Assembly: GCF_008831285.2 (NCBI RefSeq) | Contig: NC_045143.1 | Coordinates: forward strand, 7,637,503 to 7,701,502 | Length of the DNA: 64,000 bases | DNA from: Nymphaea colorata | Lineage: Eukaryota; Streptophyta; Magnoliopsida; Nymphaeales; Nymphaeaceae | Direction of reading: 5' to 3' | In this document: positions 24,901-36,132 of the stretch, piece after piece | Numbering within the stretch: the stretch's first letter is position 1 | How the letters are laid out: every line of letters begins with the position of its first letter | Made by a program: the position numbers and the translations under genes | Notes under the pieces: model-generated | What the model was told of the DNA's origin: nothing | Database searches by the model: none | The model's input: the letters and a program-made list of their open reading frames with translations, nothing else

Positions 24901-27900
24901 AAACGAGCTCCAACGGTTCAAAAAGGAACCGTTGGAGCTAATCCAACAGTCAGCTCAAATCTGGTCAAGGTACATTCTTGTCCAGATTGAGGCAGAATAA
25001 AAAATACAAAAAAGGACAAAAGAATACAACAGATAGAAGAGCTTCCTTCATAACTCCCGAAACTTCTTTGTAGTGGCTCCCTTCTATGCTATGTTACACG
25101 GGTGCGGATGCAGGTTTGGGGTAACGACAATTTTCAAAAAAAGATTTAGGTTTGGGTGCAGTGAGAATTATATATATTTATATTATTTTATATAATTAAT
25201 TGATTGTTTGATAGCCTTATTTATCTATATTTACATTTAAATCGTTATAAACGTTTTGTATTAGGGCTAGTTTAGTCAAGTACACATTTAACATGGTCAG
25301 TTTTGGCCTGCTTCAGCTTACTGCACTGGACGTGCTGTGTCGGATAAGCACAAGCACCAGCACCAGCTGCCCAGCATTGACACTAATGCAGCTGCTGTTC
25401 AGGGCCTCAGGCGCACCCGTGTGACATAGATTCCATCCCTCATTTCATACTGAACCTCAAAGGAGCTCTTTGTTAGCACATTCTATCCATATCCAATTCC
25501 ATTCGTTTCTCTTTATTTGGTTTGAATGTCATTCTGTTAGGTTCTGAACCTGAACAGTCTTATTAGAATAGTATAGGGCACAGGAATAAGGTGTGGGTCG
25601 GGTCTTAGGAGCAGGCGACCCATTTTCCCTCTTATATTAAAGGACTGATACTGTATTAGGATGAGGATGTTAGTGACATGGATCTTCTCTTGTGTTGGGA
25701 GAGTTTTTTGGCCCTAATTAAGAGGTGAATTAGGTCGAGTGTGTTGTGTGTGAGTTTTATCGCAGCTCTGTTAGCTGGTGGCTAACACATTCAATCAAAG
25801 AACATGGTCCTTTGGCACAAGAGATATCATTTCTAGTACGGTCGTACTTCTTTAGTCACAATCTGATTGCCACGACCAGCTATGTACCAACCTGATTTTG
25901 GCAAGAAACAAAAACAAGGTATCATATTTTGACTATTTTGGATATCACAGCCGTGAAGAAAGAAAATGACTCTCCTTGGATTTCAGTTCCAATTTCAGAA
26001 CTGACTTTTGATTTCAGAGTACTCTAGTTCTGATTTCAGGTAATAAAAACCAGCAATAGTTACCAGAGAAGACTGAATCTAATCAGAGAAAGCAAAAACT
26101 GATCAGAAAAGTAGAAACTGATCAGATAAAGCACTAAACCCTAATTCGTTAAAATGGAATCTGATGAGATGGAAGACAGGATAGAATATTTTAATCTGTA
26201 GAGAGATTAGGTAAAACAAGGTCTGATCTAGTAAAGAGAGAAAAAAGACTAAGATCTGACGTCACAAAAAAAGGATTCTGATTTGGCATCAGGGATTAGG
26301 GAATATTAGGTTTCATGGTATGAAATATTTTAAGAAGAAAGAAAAAAACAAGAAGTAAGAAGAATATCTCTCTAGATTAAACTGGAGAAAAATGAGGAGG
26401 ATTTCAGAAAAGCATCTTCAGCAAGCAACATAGGTATCAATTCTATGATTTCTTTACTGCTGGCTGCTCTAAATGAGCTGCTATAATCTAATACAATCTT
26501 TCCCCTATTTGCATTTACTGATTCCTATGAATTTATGTGGGAAAAAAGTGATTTGTCTATGGTAACTGTTATGATACGTTAGGTGGATATTGTTGCATGA
26601 CCCAGGTAATTAGCGGCTTGACTCAGCATCTTTCAAATACCAAGTATCATCTTGGGAAGAATCCACAAGAGAGCTTCCTTGATCGGCTACCTTGCAGAAC
26701 CAAAGAGGAATTGTTGCTTGTGAGTTGGCTTAGTATTTTTCTGATACTTCATGTGGCATACCTGATCATTGTTTCTTCCTATATTTTCTGGTTTTTGTTG
26801 GTTAACATATGATACTTTTGGTGTCCCAACCCTCTCTCTCTTCCTCAGCATTGGACATCCATTCAGGAATTATTGCAGCATTTTTGGTCATCTTATCCAG
26901 TTACAAGTGCATACCTTTATGCCAAGGTAATTCATGATATGATATGTGTAGTTATGTGGACTTTTATAAATTTTGTTGATTTCAACAATTACCTTTTTAT
27001 GGAATGCATATTCTTCAACTGGGGAATTGTGTTTGTTTATAACTTATAGGGACTGTGAGTAACTTGAAGATGCATGTATGATAAACTTGCTTATGTTAAG
27101 AGGGTATAGATGATGATCAAATCATTATGGTTTATCTGGTTATCTTGATTATTCATGTTAATTCTTCCATAGCTCAAGCTGTAGAAGATGTAAATGTTCT
27201 GAACCAAAGACATTTGTCGTGTGCACTTTACAGAATCTGTAGAGAACTTCCTGGAAGTTGATTAGTGCGACATGTAAAGAACTGCATAATGTTTGAAGAA
27301 TGTTATTCTATAGTGAATATTTTTGTATGGGAATATAACAATACAACACCAAATTTGTAAGATGGAAGATTCTTAACCTTTTTTCTTTCCTAGAATAGGA
27401 GTAGAGCTGGTTTTTGAAGGAGAAACTGTTTTTGGTGCATCTTTTGTCTTCCGGGAGGATGAGTGTATAGGTAGATGATCAAATATTGAATCTATAAATT
27501 AGAAGCTCACTGGAGGAAGTGGTCATCAATAACAAATCCTATTGCAAGCCTTAGTCTTAGGGGTAACCTGTAGTCTTGGGGATAGCAGGTTACTAGGAGT
27601 CCATCAGACTGGAAACATGTCCTGCAGGCGATATTGAATTTCATTTTACTGCAAGTAGGTTAGCCATTTGTAAAACACTAGAACTGCAGATTGGGCATTA
27701 ATCTGCCACTTGTAATCCCTGTTCTGTAGTTGAATTCATTTGCTCACCTTGATTAGCTAGTAGGGATGCAAATTGATGACGGATTATGTTAAAATACAGA
27801 TCCTGAGTTTTAGATGCTGAGGCCACCTCTAAGTTTTTCTAAATGCAAGCATAACTAAAAACCTAGATTTTTAAAAAACAAAAGGAAGAAAAATGGTGGC

Positions 27901-30900
27901 AATTCCAATCAACAAGTGGAATGACAGGAGAAAGAACATAAAGCAAAAACTGAAGTGGAAGAAGAAAATTATGAATTAGGGGAATTTAGCGGAGAAAAAA
28001 GTCAAAAACACAAATATGTCCTTATATCCTAGCTAAATAAAAAATTTTGAAGTCATGAACATATATGCCAAGTGAAATTCTGTCATGGATTGTAAAATGT
28101 GAAGGTTCTATATATTGACTTGTCAAAGTTAATAATGTGACGTAGATTTATAAAATTTTAAGGTTCCATTAAGTTGACACCACAAATGAATGTAAGAGTA
28201 ATGTCTTGTCTTTTCTGGAGTTTCAAAGTGGCTGAGCATGCTACTAAGGTGGTATGCTGGTTCTGCAACATGGAGCTATAGCACTTGGGCTGCGCCAGTG
28301 TTTTTTTTATACATCATTTCTTCTGGAATCGAGATGTTTGTTGAAATAGCTTTCTATATTTAGTATGTTACAAGGAGATGGTTCTCCAAGAAGAAGTCTG
28401 TGAATATGTCCATCTAAGCATTCCTATTTCTACAGGTTAACAGATTAAAAGATGCTATGACACAAATATATCCAAAACTTCAGGTACCCTTCTTGAAACT
28501 ATTATTCTAAAGCTTGTCTGTGTTCAAAGATCGACTGTTATGATGTATCAAAGATACCTTTCCTTTGTCCCCTTTATGAATGTAAGCATTGTGATGGCTT
28601 TCTGGAAGTTGTCAAGGTGCACCAAGCAACTTGGGATGTGATATGTAAAACTAAGAAGCGTGGGAAGCTGTTGTTGCACAAAGAGTTGGGTGTAAAAGAA
28701 AGGTGTTGCTCGTCTAATTATCTAAAACAGAATGAGACTATACATTTGATAATTTGGCATGATGTAGACATTGTTCAGCTTTAATGTAAAATGGGAATGT
28801 GGGGCCCATGTTCTTATTGGTAATCGCAACTGGTTGATGATGCTGGAGAAAACTGGAAAAATGGAAAAAAGTGGTTGATTGGTTATTTAGCACCTGAAAA
28901 TCTGTCGATGACTGTTATCCCTTCAAAGTGCTTTTTCTTGGAAAATATCCTGAAAATCTCATAAAATTTAAACCTTGAATAGGAAAAAAGTTAAAAAATA
29001 ATAGGTTTTATGACATTTTTTTTGCAAAAATATAAAGTAGAAAACCTTTTGAAGGCATGGAAGAAACAACGAATAATGCATGAGTTATGTTGATGATAGC
29101 TTGTCAGTTAGTTGGACCTCTTCACAGCATGGCATTAATGGCCCTTGAAAAACCTGATGTGTCAGTACTTTGGTAGGACCTGAATGGCGATAGTCGGATC
29201 ACCATTGGAGAGGCAATTGCTAGACTTGAAATGCATGAGTTATGTTTCACTTGCATCTATTGGTTTTGTAAGCAGTAGGGAAAACTGCTTGTATTGAAAG
29301 GTTATGTTTAAGCCCCTTCAGTTAGAGCCTTGCACGTCTTGTCGAGGTATATTCATTTACATAATAAAAGTTGTCTATATTAGGTGTTCCACTTGTACTA
29401 GCCTTTGCAAGAAAATGATCTGTTCTCTTGTTGGGAAGGCCTCTGCTTTGGACTCTCGTTTGACACCCAAGTCTTGGTGCTTCGCAATTCTGAAGAGAAA
29501 TTTCTAATTATTTCCATGCTTGAGAAATCCACACCCCTTTGTGACATTGGTGTGGATCTGGAAGTATATGTTTGAAAATATCAATTTTAAAGAATTTGGG
29601 TAGGAGGCATGATAGGTTATATGCATTCATTTATGATCCACAAAATTGACGCAAAAAACTCATTAGTTTATAGTTTATACATAATGCATCCAACAACATA
29701 GTTTATAAATTTAATAGTTCATAACTTCATACATATAATCTCGTTAACTTAAATTTAGAAAACCTTGTTTACAATAAAAAGATCATCATAATAAATGGGC
29801 ATTGTTGTTTAAATTTTGGATCAAACTTGGTCTGAGCCAAATCCAGTGCAAAACATACCTATGTCCAAAACTGCCATACTTACACAGGTAAGCAAGCCAT
29901 TCCGATATACCCAAGTTACATAGTCGCACACCGTTTTGGGTGAGACAATGTTTGACATGTAGACAGGCTTTGACATGGTTGCTAATCTGGTATTTAGAAG
30001 AGTCAGCTATCTTATTGTCAATGTGGACTATTGGGAAAGGATGATGCAATCAACTACTTGACAAAACTATAAATACATACTCTAGGAATGATATCATGAT
30101 TGGGTGCTTGCTTGGAGGAACTCAAGGAGTTGCTTGTAACTGTGAAAATGTTATAAGCCAAAATGACCATCACCATCAGCAAGTCTGGAGTTCATTTGGG
30201 TGAAAGTGCCAGAAATGAAGGCACTCACCATAATTTGCAATTACAAATACTTGGAAAACTTATTGTAGTATATGAAGTGGTTCTTTTTGGTTGCAGACAC
30301 CAGGGGTGAGTACAAGTATTGCAAGTATTTTGTTGAATGAAGACTCCAAACTTTGGTGACATGCTAAGTTGGAAGACAGTACCAACACTCATCAATAGAC
30401 CATTGTTGTCTGGGGCATATGGATAAACTTTGAGGCTTATTTTATATTTTTCAGTATTACATGGATCGCTCATAAATCATAGTGGTGCCTTTTGCAAACT
30501 GGAATTGTGCACAAATATATCAAGCCTTTCTGTTAGAAGTTAGATCTGTTTGATGAAGCTAAATTCTTCAGTCCATGAGTTACTTGGTTCCATGGGTAAG
30601 AGCAAAGGGCCACATTCTGCAAAAGATTGCCCTTATCGACGACAATCAGGTGATGAACTTTCTCCATCATGCTGGATATGACCGAGCTAGTGATGGCGGC
30701 AGTTGTTAAGTTAGCTTGCAGGAATGCCTTGCGGCTTTGAAATACTTTTCAGAAGATAGTCCATGCTTAGTGTGCATACTTGTTTGCATCCATGTGTACA
30801 TGATGGTTACAGACTCATAGAGTCCACAAACGCCACTGCTGCTTTGTTGGTTGAGAAATGTGGATCGAAACTGAGTCCAAAACCTTGCCAAGTAGAGGTC

Positions 30901-33204
30901 ATTAAGATGTTCGCTGCCATTAATGTCCATCATTGATTCTCAAGTACAGATCGTTCCTGAAAAAGGTTTCTAGTTTGATGATGTGTACTCTTTATAACTA
31001 TAACATCATCCTTGAGATTGAGTTCGTCACCTAAGCAAAGGCTATGGTAGTATTGCACCTAGAGTCCTTCAAGATAGTGGGTGACATAGCCTCATGGATG
31101 GTCTATTGATAGTGAAAAATAGTGGGAATTTCTGTTTCCTTGCAAGACAGCTAGTTTTATGGTGAAGCAACATATTCTGACCGCTCCTTGTGAAGTCTGG
31201 ATGGACAAGGGTGTGAAAATGGATGACGTCGATGCAAATTTAATGTTATCGAAGCCCTGCCTAGGCGCCCAGTTCCTAGGTGACTTGCCATTTGAAATGT
31301 CTAGAATATTTTCTAGCAATTAGTTGTCAATATCCTAGACCTTTCTATTTGACATTCTAAATTTTTAGTTTTTTTTTGTCCCTTATTCCTCTTTTTTCTT
31401 CTTCTGGAACATTTTTTTAATTTTCTTCTTATGTTTTTGTGCAGCTATTTTTACCTTTATTTTTGCATGCGACTTTGTATTAAAAGGGAGAGAGTGTGTG
31501 TTGCACGTGTATAATACCTATTGTCTTTTTATACTTTTTCTTGTTTATTGGAAATATGATAGTAGACAGTTTAATGTTAGTATGAACATTGTGATGATAA
31601 TGAGGATTTATGTGAATTTAATTAGATTAATGATTTAAGTTTTGTTTTATGATTCTAATTTTAGAAATTAGAGATTTAGCTGTTGGCATTTAGGAAATGG
31701 TAATGAAAAAACATTAATATGTACTTGTAAGCCTCTTTTATTTTTTATGCTATATAAATTGTGTAATTGTTTAACTTCATTAAATATGACATTTCAAACT
31801 CTTAATTATGTTTATTATTATGTAATGGAATTTTTAATGTATTTGTGTTATTGTGCATTTTAATTGTTTTATCATTATAAGTTGATATTGTATGTTTTGT
31901 CATTAAATGCTTCAGTTTGATTGTTGATCTTTACAATTGGTTTTCAATTTTATTAGTTTCCCTTTTTTGAGGGCACCACTTAAAGTGCCTAGACCCAAGC
32001 AGTGTCCAAACGTGGCCTGAACTTGATAAGGTCGGATCAATCCCAACCTAAGGTGTAGTTGATCCTAGTTGGACTCGGTTGAACCCGACTTTTTAAGAAT
32101 GTATTCATTACCTGATCCAGCCCAGCCCAGTTGGTAACTGATCTTGCAGCAGCAGCCCCCTCCCTCACCCAGTGTTTTCTAATCTCGAACTGTGCAACAT
32201 TTGTCCAGAGTTGTAAACCCAGAGAGAGAGAGAGAGAGAGAGACTCTGTGACAATGCAGAGGACGTTTCAACATCCTTCCCCAATCTTCTCCCATGAAGG
32301 AAGAGATAGAGAGATGCAACAATGGGAAGGATGTCTCAAGTTCCCTCCCCTATATTCTTTCATTCTGGAATAATCATAAAGGTTAATGAATTCTATTGCT
32401 TTTGAAATGTAAACTAAAAGCTTCTATTTAAGATGGTATTACCATTACACTAAGTCTAAAAATTTTATGGGTTTATTTTATTTGGAATTAATTGGGAAAT
32501 TCTGGCCAAAATCAAAGAATGGATCCAACCAATTACTCCAGGTTGGATCATGGATCTTTGAATGAGTTTGTCTTGAAATTTTACGTACCGATGCTGGGGT
32601 GAGCCATGAGGTCAATACTGGCATCAGTCTGGCGCTTAAGCGGGTGCTGCACAGCCTCCCTCTTAGCCTGGCCAGGCTCAAGATTATATGTGGCACTGGC
32701 CAGCCAAATTGACTAGTACCTGTCTGATTCAAGTTAAATGGATTAGGTCCAGGTCTAACTTTGAACTTTTTTGTTTAACGACTTTGCATTTTCTTCCTTG
32801 CTATAATTTATTTTCTAGTTATCCATTTAATTGTAATAGTTTTAAGAAAATGCAACATGTTCAGCATATATCCAGACCACTATATATTTTACGATATGAT
32901 GATTGATAATCTTAATAATTTTTAAGTTACTCCTACTGGGCTCGTGATTTGACCCACCCTGGCCCATTAAGTAGATTGGTTATGCTAGGCCCGGGTTTTG
33001 GTGAGCCTGAGGGTCACAACTTTGACCCAAGCCTGGCCCAGCCTGGACGTAGAGCCCATTGCCTGTCTTTAGTCCCACTAGGCTCTAGGCTAATTGACTA
33101 TCTAGGTTGTGCCTTAATGCTTTTGACAACATAGTCTACATATATATAAAACTACATATGTGTCTATATCTGTGACTATATTTGACACTTAGTGTTGCAT
33201 TTTA

Positions 33205-33275
<71 letters not shown>

Positions 33276-34762
33276 TATTCCCCCCTTGTATGCTTAAAGT
33301 TAGTCCAGCCTATGCGCATCTAGACTTCAGTCTCTACATCACTTACCTCTGCCTAACACTTCTTAACAACATAGACACAAAATCCACTCGAAGTATGAAG
33401 AGGTACTTGATGAAACAGCCAAGGAGTTGAATTCTAGGACTCTTGTTTTCAGTTCTCTAATTGTGAGTAGCAGATTTTCGGGTGTGCGAGAGGCTTATCT
33501 CATTGCTCGAGCTAAAGATGAAGCCCCTTCCTTCTCCTTGTCCCCAGGGTCCAGATCTGTGTCAGTACCAGGTTGCGAGATATATACCTCTCGGTCATGA
33601 AGTTGCGGATTGGAAAATGGATAATAAAAAGGAGGCTAGGAGAGGCCTTCAACATGGTGCCCACATGGGTCATCAGCGGCAGCAAAGTGGACAGGGAAGA
33701 AGAATAAGATGTGTGTGTGTGTGTGTGTGAAGCAGGGAGAGAGAGAGAGAGTTCCAAAAAGATTATAATTCAAGTGGGATTCACTGTGAAGAACAGGGCA
33801 ACTAAAGGGAATGTAGAGATAAAGAAGATGAAGTCAAACCAACCTGTGCTGTACATTCAAGCCAAGTTGTTCATCTTCCTTTTCTGTGTATGAACTTTGA
33901 AGTCATCTATCATATCTATGTTGGGGAGCTGTTCTGTCCATTGGCTTGTATTTATATGTTTATTTATGTTTTTTTTATGTTGAGTTGTATTTATAATTTT
34001 ATTTTTTTATTATTTACAGGAGGCTAAAGAAACGGTGCAGTCAGAGTTCCGGCATCAGGTTTCTCTTTTAGTGCAACCAATGCTTCAGGTACATAAAAAA
34101 CTTGCGTTTGTCTTGCACATTGGGGGAATGATATTTTTCACCTGATATGGTTTTTTTAATGGGTACCTTTTTGCTTTTCTGTTTGTCCTTTTGGCTAAAA
34201 AATACATGATTTTCCATGTCAGTAGAGAATACTACCATGCAAACATGGGAATTTTGTTTATTTATTCAGTATTTCACTTGCCTTTCATGGGCTTGGGTAG
34301 CACAATTTTGGTCTTGCCGGTCTAGTGCACTTCTCATCAATTGTTTTGATACAGGTGTTCTCTGCACTCTCGTTTTAATGAGTGGTGACTACTAGGTCGT
34401 GTTTTATGAAGAAAGATGTTTAATTTAGAGATACTGAAAAAAGGAAAAATGTTTACTTGGTTTTTAAGAAAGCCGATTTGTTAAAAAGGCCTGTTCAAGG
34501 TTGGTTCTACATAAGTTGTCCCTTTAGATCACACCTGCGTAGTTTTAAAAAGAAAATTGAACACCCTAGGAAGTCATGACACCTTATTTCTCTGTTCCTG
34601 CTCTTGGCTTGACGAGTTTGTCAATGACATTTGAGTAAAGTTTCTCCAGAAATCTGAATTATTGGGTGTCGTGAACAGTCTTTGGATGCTGCTTTTGCAC
34701 ACTACGAAGCTGAGTTGCAGAAAACCATGAAAAAGAATGAGAGGTCAAATGGGTTTCTTTAA
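8712..34762 (+). CDS. TFB1: TFIIH core subunit TFB1 (p62/GTF2H1), complete, 20 coding exons
   Basis: Subunit of the TFIIH core, acting in RNA polymerase II initiation and nucleotide-excision repair in the nucleus. Coding exons: 8712-8789, 9734-9806, 11057-11121, 11318-11381, 14339-14483, 17553-17628, 17729-17824, 18716-18760, 19745-19801, 20019-20174, 21395-21460, 22961-23078, 23818-23874, 23959-24086, 24156-24347, 26606-26719, 26849-26926, 28436-28483, 34020-34088, 34679-34762. All junctions are GT-AG and phases agree, giving 602 residues plus TAA; Arabidopsis TFB1 is about 590. Residues 1-100 form the PH-like domain (KYKSAVKDPGIPGVL, GGGYIFEFEKF). Two BSD domains follow: about 140-195 (ELQKLHKQF, TEAEFW) and 215-265 (VHRAFLNLVPGKMTEKDFW). 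The C-terminal half is helical with charged stretches. The ATG is the first after the acceptor at 8700. Long introns total about 24 kb. The 17729 boundary may be off by one base. Confidence 0.95.
10125..10963. mobile_element. hAT-like non-autonomous element A (TFB1 intron)
   Basis: The left end reads ATGTCACATAGGTACGGG with repeats of GGTACG. The right end reversed reads TCACATACCAGTACC. Just inside the left end are ATTTTCAAAAAACTTGGGTG and then a (TA)n run (about 10193-10224). The same order occurs in elements B, C and D. A target duplication is not clear. The interior has a GC-rich part at 10560-10720 that the other copies lack. Confidence 0.55.
10193..10224. repeat. (TA)n inside element A
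   Basis: A pure TA tract at a fixed place next to the TTTTCAAAA block of the element. Confidence 0.85.
11382..14338 (+). other. TFB1 intron with decayed repeat
   Basis: A 2.96-kb intron with no gene in it. 13.58-14.13 kb has GGGACTAGTCGG, GGTTGACTAA and, near the end, GGCCTAGTCAGACTGA. These CTAGTC-rich ends with a TATA-rich middle suggest an old inverted-repeat transposon related to the one at 23338. Confidence 0.4.
15884..15939. repeat. (TA)n microsatellite
   Basis: A tract of about 56 bases of TA in the 3.07-kb TFB1 intron 14484-17552, just left of element B. The sequence to its left (15180-15880) is a run of AT-rich, roughly repeated words such as TTTGAGAAAA and AAAATATGAAA. Confidence 0.9.
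15998..16594. mobile_element. hAT-like non-autonomous element B, 8-bp target duplication
   Basis: Ends are CTATGTCATGCAGG and, reversed, CTGTGTCACATAGG (10 of 14 identical). The flanks CGAATATG (15990-15997) and CTAATATG (16595-16602) match at 7 of 8, as expected for a slightly aged hAT target duplication. The interior has a near-palindrome GTACTCCTC-TTAAG-GAGGAGTAC region at 16011-16033, GTCAACTTTGACC, a TA tract at about 16484-16500, then TTTTTTGAAAATGG and repeated GTACCC words. It is in opposite orientation to element A. Confidence 0.65.
16735..17110. mobile_element. Fragment of repeat family also present at 31.6-32.0 kb
   Basis: Shared words in the same order with 31660-32000: TTAGAAATTA, GAGAT.TA, G.TTAGGAA, TTTTTTATGCT, AATGT.TTTGTGTTA, GTGCATTT.AATTGTTTT, TATAAGTTGATA. 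It ends in CCTAGC/CTAGGC words like the CCTAGGCG ends of the 614-1772 element. No clear terminus or target duplication was seen. Confidence 0.45.
18270..18608. mobile_element. Inverted-repeat element, TGTCACAAA type (TFB1 intron)
   Basis: The left part reads GTGTCACAAAAAACAC and CACGATAAATA. The right part reversed reads TAGCCACAAATAACG, CGTTTTGG and GGGTATAATATGGCAA. The copy at 55.31-55.57 kb carries the same blocks (GGGTATAATACGACAA, CACGTTTTTT) in the opposite orientation. GTATGGAG before it and GTATGGGC after it may be a worn 8-bp target duplication. Confidence 0.45.
20464..20809. mobile_element. hAT-like MITE, element C, 8-bp target duplication
   Basis: 346 bp, beginning CTATGTCACATGGG and ending with the reverse of CTATGTCACATGGC, so 13 of 14 terminal bases are inverted repeats. 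Flanks TTCTTAGT (20456-20463) and TTGTTAGT (20810-20817) match at 7 of 8. A TA tract (about 20699-20720) sits next to the GCACCCACACC and AAAATTGTCAC block, as in the related elements. It lies in the TFB1 intron after exon 20019-20174. There is no coding capacity. Confidence 0.75.
23338..23553. mobile_element. Small inverted-repeat element rich in GACTAG
   Basis: Ends are TCAAGACCTC and, reversed, TCAAAGACCTC. The body has many GACTAG, GACTAA and GACTGA words. It is about 216 bp, inside the TFB1 intron 23079-23817. The target duplication is not evident. Confidence 0.4.
24906..24939. repeat. Perfect 14-bp inverted repeat (hairpin)
   Basis: AGCTCCAACGGTTC, six bases AAAAAG, then its exact reverse complement. 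A second, weaker hairpin follows (CTGGTCAAG at 24961 and CTTGTCCAG at 24977, 8 of 9 pairing). Both lie in the TFB1 intron 24348-26605. Confidence 0.85.
25089..25429. mobile_element. hAT-like MITE, element D, reverse orientation to element C
   Basis: Begins CTATGTTACACGGGTG and ends in the reverse of CTATGTCACACGGGTG, giving a 15-of-16 terminal inverted repeat. The whole body pairs with the reverse of element C (GACAATTTT.AAAAAA, GGTTTGGGTGCAG, a TATATA tract, TTATTTATCTATATTTACAT). Flanking 8-mers match only 5 of 8, so it is probably an older insertion. Confidence 0.7.
25440..26605 (+). other. Remainder of TFB1 intron, no gene seen
   Basis: Purine-rich sequence with recurring CTGATTTCAG and ATCAGA words (25980-26350). 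It could be old retrotransposon debris, but no terminal repeat pair or protein was recognised. Confidence 0.35.
31243..33134. mobile_element. Possible CCTAGGCG-type element in TFB1 intron
   Basis: The left end ATGTTATCGAAGCCCTGCCT then AGGCGCC and the reversed right end CTATGTTGTCAAAAGCATTA then AGGCAC resemble the ends of the 614-1772 element. 31660-32000 matches 16735-17100. No matching target duplication was found, so the two ends may belong to different insertions. Confidence 0.35.
33209..33265. repeat. Compound (CT)n(TA)n microsatellite
   Basis: A CT tract running without interruption into a TA tract, then CACATATATA. Confidence 0.9.
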
Positions 34763-34985
34763 TGGAGGTTTGCCTGCTTTCTGTTTCTGCTTGAAGATGC
34801 TTTTCATTTCACCATTATTATTCATGTACTGAGAGAAACGAGTTTTGATATCTGCACCTAAATGCGAACATTTTGTTCCTATGCTCGCCGCAGGTGTTGC
34901 CTCAACGATTCTTTTCAGATAAAGTAAATTTCATTTACATGTTTCCGATGAAGTAATATAAACATGGCATGCTTGCATGGCCCAG
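34763..34985 (+). other. Probable TFB1 3' untranslated region
   Basis: AT-rich trailer after the TAA. AATATAAA at about 34956 is a near-upstream poly(A) element of the plant type. The real 3' end is not defined. Confidence 0.35.
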
Positions 34986-36012
34986 TAGATTGACAATTGC
35001 TGCCGATTTTTTGACAACATTGACATCGAGTTGTCAATCATCGATGGAGCCCGTTCTTACTTTAAGGCGGCTATGAGTGTTATTTTCCACAGGCTTTGTA
35101 CGTCCAAGCTAACGTTGATTACGCAAATTATGGATAGAAGCTGGCAGGAAGAGGCTTCTAGACGATAGAGCGTCCTATTCATGTCTATTACAAGGAAACA
35201 GAATCACGGTTTTATGATGAGGCATCTCATAGTTATATTCATAGTTACCATGCCTCATCTAAAGAGGGAAGAGCACTGGTGGGAAAAGGAAACCACAGTT
35301 GAGCATCAAAAAATGTTTGGATTAGTGAATAAGAGAAACGCTTTGTGGAGAAACACCTTTGTGTCTTGCTTGTAGCTTTGGCTTGCCATAAATTCGGACT
35401 GATTTAGGAGTTCGTGACTGTTACCTTGTGAGTGGGACGTTAACAACCTACTGCTCATAAAAAAAAGTTGCTTTTCATTTTCCTTGTTTTTGGGGTTTTA
35501 TTGTTTTTGGGGTTTTAGGTTGCATTGGAACCTAAGTGGTGTATGGTACGCTTGCAGTTAGAGTATTATGATCCGGTTATAGTATAAGGAGTAGTACCTT
35601 CACGAATCAAGTCAATGACGTCTTGACCAGCTATACTACTCTCTTTAGGGCAAAGATCAGGACGGTTTAAGTTATTCGGTGCTGCTGCAAAAAAAAAATT
35701 TGTTGATTTGAGTTGGCTTAATACTAAAGGTCTAGGGTTGAATTTCTCTCAAATGTGGGATCTTTGGTGCAAGTTTGAAACAATTGTAAGGGCGCCACCT
35801 TTCCTATAAGGGTTTGGTAGTGAGAAACAACTAGTACAACGCTAAGTAAATTTATACTTTTTTATCAAGAAAGTTTAATATTATATTAAAAAATATTCAG
35901 TAGTTTCCCCTGCTTGAAGGAAAGCAAAAAGAAAGCTTGACAGGGTGAGTAACTATGTGTCGTCTGAGTAGTGGGAGCTTCTTTGGCTGACTCTTGAGGC
36001 GGCATAAGGATT
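34986..36012. other. Intergenic, nothing recognised
   Basis: Sequence between TFB1 and the first tandem duplication. No coding frame resembles a known family. Confidence 0.35.
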
Positions 36013-36112
36013 GGACCCTTTTGGAGTCGATGCAGGGTCGTGCCCATTTTCATGATTTTATCGGACCCTTCTAGAGTCGATGCAGGGTTGTGCCCATTTT
36101 CATGATTTTAAT
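36013..36112. repeat. Two tandem copies of a 50-bp unit
   Basis: 36013-36062 and 36063-36112 each start GGACCCTT and contain AGTCGATGCAGGGT and GTGCCCATTTTCATG, differing at a handful of bases. The next GGACCA starts a third copy that stops at once. Confidence 0.85.
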
Positions 36113-36132
36113 GGACCAGAAATTTTTGTTTT

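Larger units (their letters stand above)
28484..34019 (+). other. Longest TFB1 intron (5.5 kb)
   Basis: The intron between the coding exons ending 28483 and starting 34020. It contains unassigned sequence at 29.6-31.2 kb with several open frames on the minus strand that match no family I recognise, the CCTAGGCG-type repeat at 31243-33134, GA tracts at about 32222-32243 and 33740-33750, a TG tract at about 33711-33729, and a compound (CT)n(TA)n tract at 33209-33265. Confidence 0.6.

Noticed and set aside
25540-26400. Possible LTR retrotransposon remnant, with an ACAAGGTATCAT word like a primer-binding region
   Set aside because: No pair of terminal repeats, no polypurine tract and no gag or pol similarity that I can see.
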